Positions 10,869 to 20,789 of a stretch of DNA of 64,000 nucleotides are shown one piece after another. Position numbers and translations under genes: made by a program. The stretch covers positions 23,560,502-23,624,501 of the forward strand of contig NC_056035.1 of assembly GCF_004379255.2 (NCBI RefSeq), read 5' to 3'. The notes below the pieces were generated by a model that was given only the letters and a program-made list of their open reading frames with translations, did not search any database and was not told the origin of the DNA. Each line of letters starts with the position of its first letter. Positions within the stretch are counted from its first letter, which is position 1. This stretch comes from Salvia splendens (lineage: Eukaryota; Streptophyta; Magnoliopsida; Lamiales; Lamiaceae).

Positions 10869-11890
10869 ACAAGAAGGCCATCGGGTGGAGTCTGACAGAC
10901 TTAGTAGAAATAAGCCCAAATGTATGTATTCACCATATCAGGTTGGAGGAAGGAGCTAAGGCGACCCGAGAGCCACAACGGAAGTTGAATCCAAATATGC
11001 TGGAAGAGGTTTTAAAGGAGATCTTGAAGTTGTTGTCATTAGGGATTATCTACTCGGTACCTGATGGCGAGTGGGTCAGTCCAGTCCATATGGTCCCTAA
11101 GAAGTCGGGAATCCAGGTGGTGATGAACGACAAGAACGAGTTGGTACCCACCCGTTTAGTTACTGGTTGGCGGATGTGTATAGATTATCGCAAGCTGAAC
11201 GCTGCCACTAGGAAGGACCATTTCCCTCTGCCGTTCATTAACCAGATGTTGTAGCGGTTGGCTGGGAGGCAATATTTCTATTTTCTAGACGGGTACAGCG
11301 GCTACTTCCAGATCTAAGTGGATAAGACCACGTTTACCTGCCTATTTGGGACCTATGCATATAGGCGGATGCCTTTCGGTCTGTGCAATGCTCCGGGAAC
11401 GTTCCAACGCTGCATGATAAGCATCTTTTCTAATTTGATCAAAGATTGTATAGAGATCTTCATGGACGACTTCACAGTGTACGGAGACTCTTTTGACTCC
11501 TGTCTATGCCGCCTAGACATGGTTCTGGATAGATGCCAAGCAAGGAACCTGGTCCTAAATTTAAAAAAATGTCATTTTATGGTTATGGAAGGTATCGTGT
11601 TATGGCATGTGGTGTCAGATAGGGGAATCCAAGTGGATCAAGCTAAGGTCGAAGTCATATCCAAAGCTCCCATTCCTTACCAACCAGAAGGAGAGAAGAG
11701 GTTTTCTGGGACATGCAGGTTTTATCGAAGGTTTATTAAGGACTTTGCCAAACTCGCTCAGCCTCTTACTCGGCTCCTCCAGAATGAACTCGAGTTTGTC
11801 TTTGACGAGCATTGCAAGGCTGCTTTCACCTCCTCAATGAAAAGCTGATATTCGCACCAATCATCCGGGCACTAGACTGGGATCAATTTG
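10856..11890 (+). pseudogene. Athila-type reverse transcriptase, truncated before RNase H
   Basis: One frame covers 10856-11848 with stops at 11252 (TAG) and 11315 (TAA). RT blocks appear in order: PVHMVPKKSG, RMCIDYRKLNAATRKDHFPL, then FLDGYSGY, MPFGLCNAPGTFQRCM and the catalytic FMDDF (the YxDD box). C-terminal connection motifs RFYRRFIKDFAKLAQPLT follow. After 11848 the next frame reads KLIFAPIIRALDWDQFE, the very start of the RNase H region, and homology then stops at about 11890. RNase H and the whole integrase are missing. This is a dead copy with an internal deletion downstream of RT. Confidence 0.9.
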
Positions 11891-12244
11891 AATAAAAGGA
11901 AAATTGAATTGGGTGTCCTTGGATGCAGCTTTGCAGGCGTAGGCAGCGACTGGGAGGGCGCATGAGGCAGTGATGTGATAGGCTCCATCCAATCAGCGAT
12001 GAGGATCTTCAACCGCCTTCCACCCGAAGCGTCCCGAGCTGGAAACCGCTTACCACCGGTCGAAACCCTCAACTACTTTCACCACTATGTTAACCCCCCA
12101 ACCGCCTATTCCCTTCACTTTTACAAACCCTTACCTGCATTCTCCCCCCCAAGATACAACCCCCATCGCTGACCAAATTTTTTTTTCCAGAAAACTACCT
12201 AAATTTACCACCGGGAAAACCAAAGCCTACCATCAATTCCAGTC
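11891..12244 (+). other. Deletion-junction stretch between RT and the downstream ORF region
   Basis: No RNase H or integrase motif can be found on either strand. The stretch joins the truncated pol to the Pro/Lys-rich start of the downstream ORF and should contain the scar of the integrase deletion. Small ORFs here (11872-12072 minus, 11975-12172 plus) have no domains. Confidence 0.5.
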
Positions 12245-12424
12245 ATGGAAAAAAGGAAACCAGCCCAGAAACAAGCAGCGGCAAAACCCCCACCACCCCT
12301 TAAAGAAGAACAACCGGGCGTCCAACTGTTGGCGGAATCACAGCCGACCGGTCCACACCCACCACCTCAGACTTCGAACCCTCATGCGGCTCAGATGGTT
12401 TCTATCGACGTCCTGACGTCCTGA
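12245..12424 (+). pseudogene. N-terminal stub of the Athila downstream ORF
   Basis: A 59-codon ORF from ATG 12245 to TGA 12422-12424 encodes a Lys/Pro/Gln-rich stretch (MEKRKPAQKQAAAKPPPP at the start). Such low-complexity, basic N-termini are usual for the ORF after pol in Athila elements. It is cut exactly where the left arm of the inverted repeat begins, so I read it as the true N-terminus separated from the rest by the inverted duplication. Domain evidence is lacking. Confidence 0.4.
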
Positions 12425-13052
12425 TGGTTTGGTCACTGGGGGTGCCACAGACTCGGGCTCCTCAGTTGGAACTTCGGATTCCTTCTCCACTGGTTGTTCA
12501 TCGCCCACCCCTGCTACTGACTGGGGGGTCACCACGGCTATGACTGGGGGGACTCCGAAGGCTTCCCCTGGGCGGTAGGCTTGGTCACCACGGCTATGAT
12601 AGGCTCCTCCTTCGTTGGTGTACTATCTTCTACTGCCGTTGATGCGATGTACAGACCCTCAGCCATCTCGGCAGTCTCCTCCCTTTGTTCTGTAGGAGTT
12701 CTCGCCTCCCGGTCAGTTGGGGGAGGTGGTACTACTTTTGTTGCCGTTGATGTGTCCTCCTAGTTAGCTGCCGATTGGGACTCCTACTCAGGTTTTGTAG
12801 GAGTTGTCCTCTCATCTTCGCTGGAAATTATCACTGCATCAGACGCAGTGTTGGCTCCTGCCTTCCTGGCCATCCCTTGCCCTAGGCACCTTTGCGAAAT
12901 GCGCTTCGGCTTCTGTCTTTCCGCCTTCGGGTCATCCTTTAGTACCAATTTCTCTTGACTACTTTTGGTTTGGTCACTGGGGGTGCCACAGACTCGGGCT
13001 CCTCAGTTGGAACTTCGGATTCCTTCGGGTCGTCCTTTAGTACCAATTTCTC
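12425..13052 (-). repeat. Left arm of a large imperfect inverted repeat
   Basis: 12548-13026 is the reverse complement of 13678-14158. For example, the peptide MSSHLRWKLSLHQTQCWLL can be read plus at 12804 and minus from 13909, and MVTTAMIGSSFVGVLSS plus at 12581 and minus from 14132. Two flanking shards (about 12425-12531, and about 13026-13052) are second inverted copies of parts of the same region (13645-13746 and 13751-13785), so the left arm is a mosaic. The plus-strand ORFs in this arm are mirror images of the right arm and not genes. Confidence 0.9.
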
Positions 13053-13062
13053 TTAACATGGA

Positions 13063-13674
13063 TTGGGGAGCAACGTTAGCAGGCCTGGGTCAACTCAGAG
13101 GAGGAGCAAGCACGGTCGGCGGAGCGCCGGTGATACCTACCCCCAGTACAGAAATTCTACCAACCACAATTCCTCCACCACCGTACCTACTTCATCAACC
13201 TCTACTCCCGACAAACCTTGTCCAAAAGAAACCTCACCTTTGGAAACATCAAAACCCTCCCCAAAACAACCACAAATTGAACCGCTGGATGTTAGCCCTC
13301 TCTCCGCCCACCATGATCCCGGAACAGAAGATGAAGGGAATGCGGAAAGGGAAAGGCTCAATGATGTGGAAAAGATAGTAGAGGAAAAAGAGGGCGAAGA
13401 AGGAAGGGAGCAGACGGAGGAGACGCCTATTGCAGAGCCCGTGACCGAAGGGGAGAGGAGAGAAGAGGTGGATCTGAATGAAACGGCGAGGAAGCAAGGC
13501 CTAATGACTGATGACGAATTCCAGTCGATTCTGGACGGAGTGACCGGGAGAAAGGGAGACACTGCCGAGATGGTTAGACCTCGCAACGAAGGCAGTAGGG
13601 GACAACAATATATCAGAACCAGAAAGAGAACCAGAGGACATAGCCCCCCAGTCAGTAGCAGGGGTGGGCGATGA
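13063..13674 (+). CDS. Low-complexity, charged part of the Athila downstream ORF (inverted-repeat spacer)
   Basis: A 203-codon ORF opens in the spacer between the inverted-repeat arms and runs to the edge of the right arm. The product is Ser/Thr/Pro-rich at first, then highly charged, with the EKIVEEKEGEEGREQTEE stretch and Arg-rich tail, and is probably disordered. I recognise no domain. By position and composition it belongs to the variable N-terminal half of the ATHILA-like ORF whose folded part starts at 14291. The ORF on the opposite strand (13137-13748) is its shadow. It may not be translated at all. Confidence 0.35.
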   Translation: MGSNVSRPGSTQRRSKHGRRSAGDTYPQYRNSTNHNSSTTVPTSSTSTPDKPCPKETSPLETSKPSPKQPQIEPLDVSPLSAHHDPGTEDEGNAERERLNDVEKIVEEKEGEEGREQTEETPIAEPVTEGERREEVDLNETARKQGLMTDDEFQSILDGVTGRKGDTAEMVRPRNEGSRGQQYIRTRKRTRGHSPPVSSRGGR

Positions 13675-13677
13675 ACA

Positions 13678-14158
13678 ACCAGTGGAGAAGGAATCCGAAG
13701 TTCCAACTGAGGAGCCCGAGTCTGTGGCACCCCCAGTGACCAAACCAAAAGTAGTCAAGAGAAATTGGTACTAAAGGACGACCCGAAGGCGGAAAGACAG
13801 AAGCCGAAGCGCATTTCGCAAAGGTGCCTAGGGCAAGGGATGGCCAGGAAGGCAGGAGCCAACACTGCGTCTGATGCAGTGATAATTTCCAGCGAAGATG
13901 AGAGGACAACTCCTACAAAACCTGAGTAGGAGTCCCAATCGGCAGCTAACTAGGAGGACACATCAACGGCAACAAAAGTAGTACCACCTCCCCCAACTGA
14001 CCGGGAGGCGAGAACTCCTACAGAACAAAGGGAGGAGACTGCCGAGATGGCTGAGGGTCTGTACATCGCATCAACGGCAGTAGAAGATAGTACACCAACG
14101 AAGGAGGAGCCTATCATAGCCGTGGTGACCAAGCCTACCGCCCAGGGGAAGCCTTCGG
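13678..14158 (+). repeat. Right arm of the large inverted repeat
   Basis: Partner of 12548-13026, about 480 bp, separated by a spacer of about 650 bp. This arm appears to be the original sequence because its plus strand continues the Glu/Lys/Pro-rich reading of the downstream ORF (for example the ORF 14047-14244 with MDEEEEERYLQERKRKG) into the ATHILA-like protein. Confidence 0.9.
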
Positions 14159-14290
14159 AGTTGACCGAGAAGAGACCAATGGACGAAGAAGAGGAGGAGA
14201 GATACCTCCAGGAAAGGAAGAGAAAAGGGGAAAGCCCCTGTTAAAGCAAAACAAAGCAGCAAGAAACCTTGCACAGCCAACACTAGAATA

Positions 14291-15469
14291 GTGATCAGAG
14301 AGCTTGAGTGGAGGGATCCACCACGTCGACGAGAGGCTAGCAATAGCGAATACACCTCGAGTGAAGATCCAGATTCAAAGAGCGACGTGTCACTGGAAGA
14401 TGATGAGTTCCGAGAGCAGCAGCTACCGGAGAACCACCATGAGTTAGTTCATCCTCCAGTGGAGAGGTTGGAGTTCTTTCCCTGGCAGGTCGATCTCGAT
14501 GATGACCTGATGGAGGATATGAAGCATTTTAACACCAAAAAGCTTCAAGACACCTTCGATGATAAGGACGATGGCAGCAAGCAAATTAAAAGCAGCAAGA
14601 TACTTCACTTTCCCTCCCTCGAGGAGTTGGCTTCTCGTGAACCCTTTCTATCATACATGCGTGCGTTGATATTTGATTGGCTGTTAGAAAATGGAGACCC
14701 CAATATACCCATTAGGCTGGCGAAGGAGTTTTTCACCACTTTCAGGATCGAAGTCACTACTGACCTGGATGAGGTGTCGATAACCTTTAGGGTGTTTGGG
14801 AGAGAAGTGAGCATGAGCTTGATAAAGTGGACAATTAGGCTTGGTATGTGCAGCCTAGAAACGGCTATAAGGCCTGAATGGAGGAACAGGGAGAGGGGGA
14901 ACCCTCGGAGACATGTGGAATTCAATCCCCAGGAGGCGTGGGAAGAATTAACCCACCCTGCTGCTGGACAGTTTGCATCTACCCTATCCTGCTCCATCCA
15001 TTTCAACAACCCTATTCTACGCCTCGTTCAACTCCACCTGGATTACAACCTGCTAGGACAGACAAACTTTGTCGTCCTAACTTTAATGACCGAATTGAAC
15101 CTTTTCTATTGTGCTAAACGCGTAAGGAGGGTGCATCTTGAGTTCTGGACCTCCTATAAATGCCATTTGATCGCCACTCATCCTGTGATAAATCTATCCC
15201 TCTGCTATATCTTAGGGGCCTTCGTGAGGAACAATATAACCACGGTGGAGACGGAGAATTTTTCTCCCATGTTCATGGTGGACCCTCCTGGCCTATTTGA
15301 TACCCTCTTTTTAGGGAAGGCGTCCCTCGTTTTTACGCAATGGGAGAAGCCGCGATCCCTGCGGGAAGAGTACTGGCTGGCCAGGGAGTCCAGGCCCAAG
15401 AGCAGAGGCATGCGAACCTGGAGAGGGTTGTGGCGGAATTGGCAGCTGAGAACGAGAGGAGAGGGCAGA
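14291..15469 (+). pseudogene. ATHILA ORF1-like protein, cut by insertion of element D
   Basis: A long ORF of about 393 residues of host sequence. It has an acidic N-terminus (SLEDDEFREQQ), then a folded region with RLAKEFFTTFRIEV, ITFRVFGREVSMSL and HLDYNLLGQTNFVVLTLM. By eye this follows the pattern of the ATHILA ORF-1 family (PF03078), found downstream of pol in Athila elements in the slot where other retroelements have an envelope-like gene. Its biochemical role is unknown. At 15470 the frame runs into an inserted LTR, which supplies the last residues of the computed ORF; the real C-terminus lies 46 kb away at 61659-61883. The ATG at 14291 is just the first in frame, and the protein probably began further upstream. 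Confidence 0.65.
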
Positions 15470-18207
15470 TGTAGCACCCCGGAAAATTTTGTCTTTTTTT
15501 ATTATTATTTTTATTTGATGGCTTATTATGTTTTTTTTTTAATTTATGTGGATGTTGAATAAGAATTTCTTTTGTGGAAATTGAGTCTCTATGTGTTTGA
15601 GTTAATTTTGTGAAATTAGTTGTTGTGAGTTATGTGAGTTAATGTGATTAAGCTTCCAATGTGCAATTAAATTAAATGGGATCATGCATAATTGTTCTAG
15701 CCATTCTATTGAAATTTTCGGCCCTCCTATTTATTGGAAACAATATTTTTTTCTCAGATTTAATTAATTTCTTTGGGAGATTTATCCAAATTAAATCCAA
15801 ACCAAATTATCCCTATGCTATTCTACATTATTTTCGACCCCTTGGCCATCCCTTGAGATTTTCGACTTCTTCTAGTAATTAGGAGAAGGAATTATTTTAT
15901 GGATTTAATTGGTATCTTGTTTGTCTCCTTCCTTTAATTAAAATCCAATTAAATCTTACCATATCTTACCAAATTTAAATGATATTCCTATTTGATTTGA
16001 GGATTTAAGTATTTTTTTTCCTTGATCTCTCTCATTCCACACGCCTACTTTCATTTTTAATTGTGGGATTTTATTTTATTCCCCCACAATTTAATTATTT
16101 TATTTTATTATGGGATTTATCTTATACTATAAATTAAAAGAACCCTAACCCTAGCCCTCATATTTTTCGCATCCCTCTCTTCTCTCCTCCCACACATTTT
16201 TTTCCTCTCTTCCTCTCCTTCTCCACCAATTCTTCACCAATCCTTTGTTCTTGCATCAATTTGGAGTTGGAAATTTAAGATTCATCGAAGAATCGCATAA
16301 ATTATCTTTCCTACCGATTGTTCTTGAACAAGAAAGGTATATTCGAATCCTCTTTCCTATCCCTTCCATTGAATCCATGTTTCTTGATTCCCTCATGCAT
16401 ATAGTGAGTGTAGAAATCATAGATCTAAAAATTCATCGGTTGGGATTGATGGTTTGTATGAGAAAGTATGTGGATATGCGTTTATGTATGTGTATGTGTG
16501 AGGTTGTGGATGATTCGTTGTTGTGTGATATGTGAATATATGAGAACTTGGTTGTGAGATCTTTTTGAAGCATGATTATGTGTTGGAAGCATGAATATAT
16601 GTGTTTGGATGAATGATAGATAAACCCTAATTCGAATTTGTGAAGCATAAAAACTGTGGTGTTCGGACAGTAGATTCCGACGTGTGTTTGACCAATCAAA
16701 CGATCTTATTTTAGCACAAATTTTTAACTGAGTAACATTTGAGATGTCTTCTGTGTTGTGTATAAATTTCAGCCTCTTTTGACGAAAGATGAATTTTAAA
16801 TGAACTTTTAAAGTTAAATGCGCAGTTCTGTCAGAATTTGTATCCTCATCCAGTAAGTTTCATTTTTGATTTGACCGACCTAAAGATGTGATTTTGATGT
16901 GAAATTTTAACTGGATGATCTTTGATGTGTCTACTGTGTTGTGATAAAATTTCAGCCCCAACGGAGGTTAGATGGATTTTTAATGATTTCTATAAAAAGA
17001 ATGCGCAGTTTTGCCAGATTTCTGTCATGTTAAAATAATACTTGTTGTCATGTTTTGAGTGAATGTATGATACATGTGTGAATAAGACACGTATCCTATG
17101 ATGTGGCTATGTGTTACACGTTGATGTATGCTTTAGTGTTCGTTTCGTTTTTGTTGATGAACATTTGGGGATGGGCAATCTAAGAAAACGATGAAAGGAA
17201 TGATAGGACATGCATTATAATTGTAATAATGGAAAACCTGATTGTGTCGTGATATTGACAAGGGTTGTTGTACGTACGAGGGTACCAAGAGCAAAAGGTT
17301 GCGTAGTCATGATTGTGTGGTATAAGCAAGCGAGGTGGGCTTTCTTTACTAAACTCTTTTACGTTTTAAAAGTATGATTGTGGAGCTATAAGGGTGGTTT
17401 AAAGTGTTATGTCATGCCATGTTTGTTTTGATGTTGAGATTGTTGTCTGATGCCTAGTTCGTTCGAGCTTGCTCCGTTCAGCTATAGGGCTATGTTGAGA
17501 TTGTGCATGATGCCTAGTTTATGAGTTCGCTCCATTAGGCTATAGGGCTATGATAAACGAATTCGGGTCTGAGTAGGGCCGCAAACCTTATCAGGCTGTG
17601 TACACAGAGGGGATCGTGAGTCGTCCTTACAAGTCGGCCGGTCTCGTGGGCGAATAGTGTCGCCACACTTTCGTCGCACTATGGTAAGAGGATGTGAATG
17701 ATTGATTGTTGAGAAAGTGGAGAGATTGTTTTGCCTGGCCAGGCTATGAAAATATTTTTGTGATACTCGATGATACTTCTTTTCTAAAATGTTAAAACTC
17801 GAGTTCACTATGGTATGGATGACATAACTTTTATAAAATATTTAGGCGTGTGTTCACTGAATATATCGAATACTCAGCCCTACATATGTTTTCTTTATGT
17901 GCAGGTTGAGCGGGGTGTTGCGATGGATGTTGAGTCGGCTTAGGAAATTTGGATGCGTTGTGTCTTCATACATAGGCGTCATCCTATGACTCTCTTTGAT
18001 AACTTATTTCCGCTGCTACTTTTGAAAACTGATGTCACAAGAGTTTACTTTACTTCGTATGACTTTATTGTGTCAAATACTTTGAGACTTTATTCCGCTG
18101 CTTACTTTTGATAAACTAAAATGTTTTTGTAGACTAAAGTATTTTCCCTTTTGGAAGTTAATCAAATTTTTACATTAAGTGTCAACTTTTATTGTGTCCC
18201 CCATTTC
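15470..18207 (+). repeat. 5' LTR of element D, 3' end missing
   Basis: It begins TGTAGCACCCCGG and aligns along its length with 58888 onward in the right LTR. It breaks off after 'cccccatttc' at 18207, where the intact copy continues 'ttccccgctcc' for about 80 bp more. A TATA box (CTATAAATTA, 16128-16137) is followed at once by a telo-box run at 16141. The ORFs inside (15676-15882, 16245-16535, 16433-16699) have no domains. The primer site that should follow is gone. Confidence 0.9.
16128..16158 (+). promoter_or_regulatory. LTR promoter: TATA box plus telo-box
   Basis: CTATAAATTA (16128-16137) is followed by AACCCTAACCCTAGCCCT from 16141. The same pairing occurs in D's right LTR (about 59540-59575) and, on the minus strand, in the LTRs of A and B. 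AACCCTA telo-boxes are known plant promoter elements; their use here is inference. Confidence 0.5.
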
Positions 18208-20745
18208 AGTGATCTCGAGTTTTATACGTAGTAAAGAAATATCACGAGAACACAAAAACGTTTCATAGACTGGCCAGTCAAATAATCTCCCCATTTTCTC
18301 AACAATCCATCAATCACAATCATCATTCCATGTGTGACGAAAGTGTGGCCACACTATTCACCCACGAGACCGGCCGACTAGCAAGGACGGCTCCCGATCC
18401 CACCAGTGTACACAGCCTGATAAGGTTTGCGGCCCTACTCAGACCCGAATTCGTTTCACAACACAGCCATATAACCTAAAGGAGTAAACTCAGACGAACT
18501 AGGCATCAGGCAACAATCTCATAAACCAAAAACAACATGGCATGACATAACAAGTTAAACCACCCTTATAACGCCACATGGTATTTTCGGAAAAATAAGA
18601 GGTTTGAAAAGAAAGCCCACCTCGTTCGCTTAACAATTCACAATCCAACTTATGGCAACTCTCGTTCCTCGAGTTCACGAATACACAATCACGCTTGTCA
18701 ACGACAACACAAGTCAGCCTTCCACAAAATCATATTACTATGCATGTCCTATCGTTTCTCTCTCATCGTTTTTCTCAAATACCCAACCCAACGTTCATCA
18801 CAAAGATGGAAAAACACACCGTAGTATATTTCAACTTATCGCACGTGATCACATCAGTAAACACGTTCCTTGGACATACATGCATCATATAATACTTTTA
18901 AACTTGAAAATAAGTGTCATTTTATCAAGGCAGAAAACTGGCAGAACTGCGCGACCGTGTTGTGAAAATCACTAAAAATTTACCCGACCTCATATGAAGC
19001 TAAATTTTGGTTACAACACAGAAGACACATTCAAGTTCATCCATTCAAATCTTCACACTGAAATCACGTCGTTTAGTCAGTCAAAACAAATATTAAACCC
19101 TCTGGTCGGAACATAAAATTTCTGACAGCACTGCGCAGTTCATTTGAAAATTTCACTGTAAATTCATCCAATGCCCAAAAAGGCTGAAAATTTTACACGA
19201 CTCAGAAGACACTTCAAATTATTATATAGTTCAAGAATCACATCAAACGGAGGTAATTTTTTGGTCAAACAGAATACGAAACATTCTTGGCGAGAACACA
19301 AGTTTCAGGCAGAATTGCGCAGTCTACTTCAAAAATTTATTAAAATTTCATTTTTCGACAAAATGGGCTGAAATTTACACGAGACACAGAAAATACCTTG
19401 AAGTTTACTCAGTAAAAATTTCATATCAAAATTCGATCGTTTGATGGGTCAATTACACATCAGAATCCACTGATCGAACGTCACAGATTTCAGGCTCATG
19501 ATTTCGAATTTAGGGTTTCTTCTTCAATCAAACAAATACAAATTTTTCATGCTTATAACACACAATCATGCCTAAAAGTTTCTCATAAACATGTTTGCAC
19601 ATAAATTCACGTCATTCACCAAAGATTTAAATCAAATTTCACATGAACTCAATCAACAACACCTAATTATCAAAGTTCTTATGAAATCACACCTTCCCAT
19701 CGATAATTTTTGCGATCTATCAATCCTACACCCTCTATATGCATGTAGGATTCAAGAATAAAGTTTCAATGAAGGAGATGAGAAGAAAATCTTAGTTATA
19801 CCTTCTTGAATTAAGAAAACGAACGGTAGAAACAAGCGTTGGCACGATTCGTCGGAAACTCTTGAAAAATCCACTCCAATTGATGCAAGAAACAATGGTG
19901 GAAGAAGTTTTTGGAAAGAATGTGGAGAGGCAGGAGGGAGGCACGAAAATTGAGGGAGAATGGGGGCTAGGGTTTAGTTTAGGTGTATTTATAGGATTAG
20001 GGTTAGGTTTAAAATTAATTAATTAATTAATTGTGGGGAAAAATTAAATAAATCCCACAATTAAAAGAATAAAATAAGCATGTGGGAAGGGGAGGAAATT
20101 TTCGAAAATTCCATGTAGGAATAGCAAGGAATTTATTTGGTATTTACTTGGAGAGAATATATTCACAACTTAGGAAATAAAAGTGAATATTTCATAAACA
20201 AGGGAACAAAATAAATTAAATCTCCAAGTACGAAAATAATGGTGGGGGCCTAAAATTTCCATAAGGAATTGCACAAGGAAATTATTTAAATCCTCAATTA
20301 AATAGAATAGGATTTAAATTTGGTAATTTCTTTATGGGAAAAGACTCTCATATAATAGGTAACAAATAAATAAATTTCCTCAAGGAAAAAAAAATATAAG
20401 AGCATGGGCGTGTGATATAGGTGAGAATTAAAAGGAAATATTCACATTCCCAATTAATTAGACATAGACTTTAATTTGAATAAAAAGGGTCTCACCAAAA
20501 AGGAAACAAAATAATTCTCCTCTACAAAAATAATGAGGGCCGAAAATTTCAAAGAATTGGCTAGAAAAATACATGCATGATCCTATTTAATTCATTCCCA
20601 ACATTGCAAAATATCAAACACTTTACTCCATATCACCCACGACAATTTTATTCACAAAATTCACTTAATCGCATAGAAACAAAAGTTCATAATCCAAATT
20701 TCAAAAAACCATATAAAAAGAGTCACAAATTTTTGGGATGTTACA
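18208..20745 (-). repeat. 3' LTR of element A, truncated
   Basis: It matches 25122-27660 closely. Its minus-strand start is TGTAACATCCC (20745 leftwards). The terminal part corresponding to 24501-25121 is absent, because the sequence joins element D's LTR at 18207/18208. The minus-strand TATA box is at 19986-19993. The ORFs 18652-18975 and 19171-19371 recur in the other LTR copy and have no domains. Confidence 0.9.
19986..19993 (-). promoter_or_regulatory. TATA box in element A 3' LTR
   Basis: TATAAATA on the minus strand, flanked upstream by CCTAACCCTAATCC-type telo-box sequence. The equivalent in A's 5' LTR, at about 26901-26908, reads TATAAAAA. Confidence 0.45.
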
Positions 20746-20761
20746 TCCTTCCCCTCTAAAC
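20746..20761 (-). other. Polypurine tract of element A
   Basis: The minus strand reads GTTTAGAGGGGAAGGA directly before the LTR start TGTAACATCCC. This is the expected second-strand primer site and matches the tracts of D (58875-58887) and B (30249-30263). Confidence 0.8.
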
Positions 20762-20789
20762 AGAAATTTCGTCTCGAAATTTGATCGTC

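Noticed and set aside
12581..13040. Plus-strand ORFs in the left inverted-repeat arm
   Set aside because: They are exact mirror readings of minus-strand ORFs in the right arm, produced by the inverted duplication.
13137..13748. 203-codon minus ORF
   Set aside because: Shadow of the plus ORF 13063-13674; Ser/Leu-rich reading of a charged sequence, no domain.
18652..18975. 107-codon ORF, repeated at 25566-25889
   Set aside because: Lies in the two LTR copies of element A; no domain, and duplication is explained by the LTRs.
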